NCBI GenBank assembly: GCA_000231825.2
Contig: JH720342.1
Span: 603,944-647,100, forward strand
Direction: 5' to 3'
DNA from: Tetrahymena elliotti 4EA
Lineage: Eukaryota; Ciliophora; Oligohymenophorea; Hymenostomatida; Tetrahymenidae
Length of the DNA: 43,157 bases
Under the pieces are notes generated by a model, which was not told the DNA's origin, did not search any database, and saw only the letters and a program-made list of their open reading frames with translations. Numbering within the stretch: position 1 is the first letter of the stretch; each line of letters begins with the position of its first letter. Of the stretch, positions 36,401 to 43,157 are shown one piece after another. A program made the translations under genes and the position numbers.

Positions 36401-39400
36401 TTAATCATGCTCTGAAATAGTAAAACTCTCTAAAAATATCATTTCGGGATATTAGTATATGTGAATGAATTAATCTGAGTACATAAAAATAATATTTTTT
36501 GACTCATCCATTAAAATACCTTTTGTCTAGTAAATGTAAGTTTGAAAAAGAGTCACTTAGTGAGTTATGGAGTCAAATAAATAAAGAATAGGTGTATTGT
36601 CAACAACCATTAAGCTTTTTTTCTATTAAAAGTAGTAAGCTTATTTGTTATCAAACTTGGTTGTTGTTTTATACAAAAATAGTTCATCACTGATATAATA
36701 GTTAATTATTAATATTTATTTCTTCTCTCCTTTAAGGAAAATGCTCACTTAGTCACTAACATCAAATATTTATAAATTTGATTCAAATTTACAAGTATCT
36801 TCATAGACTATCTACATTTGCTCAAATCCATCAATAAGTTCTATTTTATGTTCAAAAGAAAATATGATAAAAAAGTTTTTTTCAAAATTTATTATCGGAT
36901 TTGAACATAAAGTAGATTGTATCTATCTAGTAAGTGTCTATTTAATTAAATGATTTATTAAATTTGTAATAAAATTAGATAAAAATGTAAAATAAACTAA
37001 TAAAGGGTGTGAAGGTATTTTAAAATAATAATAATTTATTAATAGATTTTTGAATGGCATTAAACTCTTTTTTGGTATTTTTTTACATCATATTAAATAA
37101 AAAATCGGGAACAAGAAAACCTAAAATTGTGTTCTTAAATAATTTGGATTTTTCTTATTAGTAAAATTAAATGATTTATTCTTACATAATCACTTAGGCC
37201 AGTTGTAAAATCATAAATTTAAAAGCAAGGCTAATACAAAATAATAAAATTATGGTCACAGTCCAAATCAAATGAAAATGTATTAAATTCAATAACACTT
37301 GAACAAATCATTTAATTTAAATTGATTTCTATCTTACTATTACTGTCTAGCATCTATTTGATAAAAAATAAATAATTTAGTTTAAATAATACTTTTAAGT
37401 GTAAATTTTACATTTATAGAGTAGATATACTTTTAAGAAGTTAAGGCAATAATTATACCTTATTTATTGCAAATTTTATATTAAGTTATCTTAGAATCGA
37501 GAACACTTATTTATGAATTTTTTATGGTAGAAAAAGGTGAAAATAAATACAAAGTATCATTAGTGACATAAATTAATTCAGAGGTAGTCCAATCTAAGAC
37601 ATAAGTATTGAGGTCCGACTGCATGTTAAAATCTATTTAAACTGTTTTATAAATGTTTATTTAATTATAAATAGTTATTTAGTTATCAGTATTATCATAA
37701 ATGGCTATTATATTTTAGCTTTAATCAAATTATTATGAAAGGAAAATTTAATTTTAAGTTTTCAAATTTAGAATGCGATAGGGGATATTGAATAGGTTTA
37801 TATGCCAATAGAATTCATTTTATGATTAAAAGAAATGCAATTATTAATCTCCCTGTTAAATTTATCCTATGTATAGATTTTTTTCTTGTTAAGATTTAAT
37901 AATTATCATGTTTTTACTATCTATGATAATTTCTTATTATTTAAAGTAATTTGAATCATCTAGCCTGTAAAAGTTTATCTCTAATTCAAGTGGCTGTAAG
38001 CTAATTGATGTGTTTATTATTTCTAAATTTATTAATTTTCTATTGACAAGATCTAACTTGTAGAAAAAATCAAATACACAAAAGTATATAAAACTATCAT
38101 CATAGAAAAAATTATCTAAGAAATTGCCTGATTAAACAATTCCTAGATCTTGAAGGTCAAATGAGTAAATTTTTATGTAACTGAAAGCAATTATAAATAT
38201 TTCTTTTTTTATATTTAGAGTTATGAATTAGCTATTATAAAATATTCCTAAATCAACTTGTTTATATAAAAGTTTTCTTTAGTTGATAGAAAATGGCTAG
38301 AAAGAAAAGTATGAATCCTACAAATATATTATATCTCCATCAAAAATGACAGGTAACTTATTTGCTTAGTCAATAAGCATGAAGTTTCTAAAATCTTCTG
38401 TAAAATCGAAAATTTTTTCTATATCTGCTGTTACTAAATCTAATTGATGTAGAGATTAGCCTTCTATGTTCAGAATTATTAAAATTCTATCTTCAATATT
38501 GACTGCATTACCATAAACATCTGCTAAATTAGCAAATATTTTCGAGTTATTTAAATTGTAAATAATCATGTTATTTTCAACAACTAATAAGTTTTTTGAT
38601 TTAATGTAATAAAGAATTGATTTTGATAAAAAGGTAGAAACAGAGTAATTCAAAATTATTTTTTAATTTTTAATATCAGTAACATATTCATTTATCAATT
38701 CATCACCAAAAGGGACTGATGTTATCAAAATTTGGTTTTCGATTATCCTACTAGTCATCAACTAAGCATTTTTTATTGGTAGGTCCTATGAAACAGTAGT
38801 TAAAATTCTTGGATTCTTCTAAAGATATGCAATTTATTTAATGATGTTTTATTTGCTAACAAGAACATTTTAAAGTAGATTACTGTAATTGACAGTGTAA
38901 AATAAAGGCTTTTAACTTTTGTTAATCACTATTTTGTTCTGAGGTAATACATTTACATACTTTTAAACCGATATAGTATAATCAAAAAGATTTTCAGAAA
39001 TAAACAAAAATTAATAAGGATTAAGATATTAAAACTGAGTAGTATCTAGAACAAAGTTATATCTATATCTAATACAAGTATTAAAAAGTCCAAATAATTC
39101 ACTATTTAATTGATATTTACTAAAAATAATCTATATTTCATCTTTAAATATCCAAAATTCATGAACATAATAGTGTATAAATATCTGATTTATTGACTTA
39201 TAGTTAATAGTTAATTATTTAGTTATGCTGTACTAAACTAACGCATCTGTAATATTACCAAATTGATATAATTCTTTTTCTTAAACAAAAATATAAAAGC
39301 TATTTAACATCAAGTTATCACTTGTAATGATATTAATATACCCATCTGTAATAATGGTCTCATTTATTAAAATTTAATCAAGTTACTCATTAAATTACAA

Positions 39401-40751
39401 GAAAGTCATTTCATTGTTATTGTTAGAATAAAGAAGGATTAAATTTAGGGAATTGCTAGAAAATATATTTTACTCAATAAGTCCCATTGTAAATTAGTAT
39501 ATGACAACCGATTCTAAAATTTAGCCTTCTTCATCAAATATTATTCTGTAGATATAATTATTATCTTATAAACCATAGTAGAATAAAGCATAATTATCCT
39601 TCTGAAATAAAACTTTTTGAGGAAAAAATTAGATTTTCTGTTTTGAAATCTGAATTTTGATAGAAGAGTCTTCTTCATAGAAATTTGCAATCTTATTTTT
39701 AAAAAAATTTAATTCAATATTCTTTTTAAAAAAATTGAATAATTACCAAGAGTTTATTTTCTTCTATACTATACAAGTAATACGATTTTAAGAATTTATC
39801 CAAATTATTAGCATAAAAATCTATTTATATTTAATTTATTTTTTTATTTTTAAAATCATACCAAGTTAGAGCTTATAAATTAGTTTATGTCATAAAAACT
39901 AGTTTATTTTTATTATCAACATATCTAATATTATAATAATATGCTAAGTTTGGATCATCGAATTCTATTTGAAGAGTCTCAAAATTTATTACATTTAATC
40001 TCCTTCCTTACAAACACACTCCATAAATTCCTGATACTAAAGACTAAAAAGAGGTATCAGATATTCTTCCAAATCTTCCAAAAATATTTTTTTCTTAAAT
40101 AGTTTATTTAGTGATTACATTCCAATTTTTATCTATTATAGCAAAACTACAAGAACCACCACTCTAAATAATATATTAGTTCTCCTAAAAGAATGAAATT
40201 GAATTGATGTTTCCATTTATAACAGAGGCAGATACTTATTAGATTTAGGGGCATTTCTGGGTCTACTCACAGATGTAATTACTGTAATTCTAGTAATAAG
40301 ATTATGGACAACTGTTCAAGCATTTATTATCAGAAAAGGGTATCATAAACTATAAACTAAATTAGCAATTATCTTTTTTTGTATTGCACTGATTATTCTC
40401 TTAGTCAAGCTCTAAATTCTCATCACATTCTTCACATATCTATTCAGAATTACATTTTACACATCCAGTCACTTTGCATTTAGTACACCTTTAACTTACA
40501 CTATCAACAAATTCATTTTTTTGACATTATTTTAGACAAGTAGAAACATCATCATAACTTTAGTATGAATTTTAAGAGCAACTTATACACTATGATGAAC
40601 CAATATTAAAACAACTTTGACATTCAGATGAACATTTTAAACAACTTGAAGATAAAAAATTATATATCTCCTATTCTTTACATGTCTAAGCTATACAATA
40701 ATAAATTGTAAGCACACTCATTAAAGTGATATTTTCTGTAAATCTTCTCAT
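30428..40751 (-). CDS. Giant Cys-rich, beta-helix, multi-pass surface protein, 3272 aa
   Basis: Exons in transcript order: 40751-39747, 39691-37412, 37353-37186, 36922-32417, 32355-31387, 31318-30428; all introns are phase 0 (55, 58, 263, 61, 68 nt). A signal peptide (about residues 1-22) is followed by a furin/EGF-like Cys-rich region to about residue 170 (CSSECQSCFNIGSSQCISCS). Residues ~170-1650 are beta-rich, possibly propeller-like, without clear motifs. Residues ~1700-2400 form a parallel beta-helix; near 2320-2380 are repeats FVSNKC..NGGAI, FMLNQA..TGGAI and NIDSNKA..GGGLF, like chlamydial PMP GGAI/FxxN repeats. A second Cys-rich module (CETCPEGKYSLDNFDNECQK) lies near 2590, then GYIGIICGSC. 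About seven or eight membrane segments and a basic cytosolic tail finish the protein. This is the domain order of the large putative transmembrane proteins of ciliates. Sensor or adhesion role inferred. Confidence 0.9.
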
Positions 40752-41150
40752 TCTTTTTATGCTTTATATTTTTCTATACTATCTTAAGAAGAAAATTCAA
40801 ATTTCTTTTCTATTTAATAATTAATCAAAAATCAAGTTAATCTTAATTATGTGGTTTCTATTGAAATTAAAAGAATTTGAAATGCCTTCATCCAAAAATA
40901 TAAAAATCATACTTATTCAAAATTAAATTTTACTGAATAAGGTTACATAAGACAGGTTTTTCCCAAATTTCGATTTTTATTAACATAAGAATATTAAGAG
41001 TAAGTAAAATAATGTTTCTTCTTACAGATTAATAGAGCAATTGTTAATAGAATAATTGAATTAAAAAAGAATAAATTTTACTAATAATAATTTTTAAAAG
41101 AGTTAAACTTTTATCAAACCTAATTTGATAAACTAAATTTTTTGGAACAA
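40231..41150 (-). repeat. Left arm of a ~0.9-kb inverted repeat
   Basis: Contains the first ~170 codons of the giant gene and about 400 bases upstream. Read on the minus strand it matches the plus strand at about 42230-43157. Shared upstream marks include TTGCTCTATTA, GTAAGAAGAAA, ACTCTTAAT and TTTCAATAGAAACCACATAA-like sequence. The coding part is better conserved than the flank. The outer boundary at 41150 is approximate. Confidence 0.85.
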
Positions 41151-42633
41151 ATTCCTAATTAAGTATGGTTAATTGCAAAAGATTTCCATCAATTTTGGAA
41201 TTTCACCATGAAAAACTTCTAAGCCTTCTAAGCTAATACTTTTCTTTTTTTAATGAAAATAAACTAAAAAACATTTGATATTTAATAAGAACCTGGGAGC
41301 TCCTGTAAGGCACATATTGTGTACAGCACATTTGTGCACAGAAGAGAATTTACAATGGGGGTATTTTTTGGGCCATAGGAAAATCTCATAATAATAATAA
41401 AAGATAAATTAAGAAAAATATTGATGGCTTATGTTTTGATTTAACCATATTTAAATTAATTGTTTAATATTTATATAAAGTTCTACTTCAAGATATTTTA
41501 TTGCCTCTTTATCTAAATATTTTTCTTAATTATCACTAATCAATCTATGCTATAATTTTAATCAATATTAAGAATAAATATCTAGGATTATCAATATTTT
41601 TTAATGTAAGCTAAAATTGTGAATATTTGAAATGGTATATAAAAATATTATCTTATTAAGATTCTGAGGCTAAATTTAACTTATATATTTCCTATTGTTA
41701 GAGCAAGAATAAATTAAGAATATTTCAAAAATATTTTATATATCTTGTCTAAAAACAACCTCATATTTATGAGTGTTTATTATTTCTACTTATCTTAACA
41801 AAAAGATTTAAAATACTACTCAATAGAAATTTTTGATTTGTCATTTGATTTTTTTTTTAAAGATCTTTGAATTTTCTGTAAGCAAATTTATTTTCAGCCA
41901 AAAGGTAAATTAATAAATATTAGTTCTATCAAAAATAAATATTTTTTCTTTCTTTCTATCTTACTGTCTAAAAATCACAAAAAAAAAAAACAATTGATTA
42001 AACTAAAGAAAATCACAAATTTGATATATTTCATTCAAACTGAAAAAATCAATTTATTTTGTAAAGGGATCCAAAAATAAATTACTAAATATCAACTCAG
42101 CAACTTCCTTCTTTATTTTCTGAAAAAAAAGAATAGTATTAACTTTTAGATTTTTTATGGATAAATTTGAAAATTGATCGCCATTTTTTAAGATTAGTCA
42201 TACATGAATTAGAAATTTGTCTCAATACACTTTTATTATTAAATTAAATTTCTTCAAAGTTTAACTCTGCTAATAAATGATTATGAATAAAATTCTAACT
42301 GAACAATTCTAAACCTAATTTTGAGTAATAAGAATTGCTCTATTATTATTCAGTAAGAAGAAAAATTATTTCACTCTTAATGTTTTAATGTTAATCGATA
42401 TCAAAATTTGTAAAAGAACTAATTTTACAATCTTTGTAAATATCTTATTTTAAGTTGTGAATTTATAATTTACTTTTGAATAATTGATTTTATATTCTTG
42501 GATGAGGGCATATCAAATTCTTTTAATTTTAATAGAAACCACATAACTTAATTTGTAATTAATTATTAAATTACAACAGAATTTTGAATTTTCTTCTTTA
42601 GAATAATATAGGAAAATATAAAGTATAAAAAGA
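40752..42633. other. Divergent intergenic region between the two paralogous surface-protein genes
   Basis: About 1.9 kb that should hold both promoters. The outer parts are the non-coding flanks of the inverted repeat. The spacer (about 41150-42230) is not obviously duplicated. It is AT-rich apart from a GC-rich patch at 41289-41390. No other gene is seen. Confidence 0.5.
41189..41389 (-). other. GC-rich patch with a 66-codon minus-strand ORF
   Basis: Bases 41289-41390 are near 45% GC in surroundings of about 20%. On the minus strand an ATG at 41389 opens a 66-residue frame that starts MRFSYGPKNTPIVNSLLCTN, then reads VLYTICALQELPGSY before turning AT-rich, with TGA at 41189-41191. The patch also contains the near-palindromes GGGAGCTCCTG and GTGTACAGCAC / GTGCACA. 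It could be a fragment of a mobile or conserved repeat, a small gene, or a regulatory element. I do not recognise it. Confidence 0.3.
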
Positions 42634-43157
42634 ATGAAAAGATTTATAGAAAATGTTGCTTTAATAAGCATACTTACAATATATTATTGTATAGCTTAGA
42701 TATGTAAAGAATAGGAGATATATGATTTTTTTTCTTCGAGTTGCTTAAAATGCTCATCTGAATGTCAAAGCTGTTTTAACATTGGCTCGTCATAGTGCAT
42801 AAGTTGCTCTTAAAATTCATATTAAAGTTACGATGATATCTCTACTTGTCAAAATTAATGTCAAAAAAATGAATTTGTTGATAGTGTCAGTTAAAGGTGT
42901 ATTAGATGTAAAGTGGCTGGATGTGTAAAATGTAATTCTGAATAGATATGTGAAGAATGTGATGAAAATTTAGAGCTCATCTAAGAATATAATCAGTGTA
43001 ATGCAAAAAGAGATAATTGCTAATTTAGTTTATAGTTTATGATGTCACCCTTTTCTGAAAATAAATGCTTGGATAGTTGTCCTTAATCTTATTACTAGAA
43101 TTACAGTAATTACATCTGTGAGTAGACCCAGAAATGCCCCTAAATCTAATAAGTATC
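42230..43157 (+). repeat. Right arm of the ~0.9-kb inverted repeat
   Basis: Mirror of 40231-41150. The last ~73 bases, from about 43085 to the window end, appear identical to the reverse complement of 40231-40303, whereas earlier coding bases show scattered differences. The repeat may continue beyond the window. Confidence 0.85.
42634..43157 (+). CDS. Paralogue of the giant surface protein (5' part, cut by window end)
   Basis: ATG at 42634; the frame is open to the right edge (174 codons, no stop). The N-terminal signal peptide (MKRFIENVALISILTIYYCI) is followed by the same Cys-rich module as the minus-strand gene. All Cys are kept (CSSECQSC, CKVAGCVKC, CEECDEN). By eye about 23 of 174 residues differ, plus one extra residue near position 135 (FMMSPFSENKC versus FMIPFSDNKC). 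The start is fixed by the matching start of the paralogue and by similar sequence just upstream (AAAAAGAATGA). It presumably encodes a similar multi-pass surface protein, but nothing past the first Cys-rich region is visible. Confidence 0.9.

Noticed and set aside
1..43157. CRISPR arrays, bacterial operons, ribosome binding sites, insertion sequences
   Set aside because: Nothing of the kind is present; gene structure and code are those of a ciliate nucleus. No telomere repeat (GGGGTT/CCCCAA tract) was seen apart from the TER template.

Overview
The window is AT-rich nuclear DNA of a ciliate, almost certainly a Tetrahymena species. Every long gene reads through only if TAA and TAG mean glutamine and TGA is the sole stop. 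Introns are short, AT-rich and GT-AG. A complete Tetrahymena-type telomerase RNA gene lies near the left end. It differs from the T. thermophila RNA as I remember it at a handful of positions, including a stem change that restores pairing, so a relative of T. thermophila is likely.

Layout, left to right. 1-95: possible 3' tail of a gene. 872-1269 (+): small two-exon membrane protein. 1431-1655 (+): telomerase RNA with its PSE, TATA box and T-run terminator. 3326-6893 (+): CDC23/APC8, eight exons, with a glutamine-rich tail. 8953-10896 (+): ribosomal protein L5 (uL18), whose first coding exon is only the ATG. 10897-14980: AT-rich DNA with two doubtful ORFs and a cluster of perfect inverted repeats. 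14981-20131 (+): intronless 1716-residue low-complexity, coiled-coil protein. 20017-22335: two degenerate tandem arrays; the first repeats the 3' end of that gene. 23200-25242 (-): P5/PDIA6-like protein disulfide isomerase whose CGHC active site reads DGHS. 27120-29573 (+): 2-oxoglutarate/Fe(II) oxygenase with an acidic tail. 29892-30347 (+): possible tiny three-exon gene. 30428-40751 (-): six-exon, 3272-residue surface protein with a Cys-rich N-terminus, a long beta-rich ectodomain, parallel beta-helix repeats and a multi-pass C-terminus. 42634 to the right edge (+): 5' part of a close paralogue, divergently oriented, so both 5' regions form a large inverted repeat.

The genes form no operon and share no single pathway. 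Housekeeping functions (telomere synthesis, anaphase-promoting complex, ribosome, ER folding) sit beside lineage-specific genes. The right 13 kb, with a duplicated giant surface-protein gene in palindromic arrangement, looks the most recently rearranged. Exon boundaries were read by hand from reading frame and GT-AG signals; total coding lengths are multiples of three for all multi-exon genes reported as complete.
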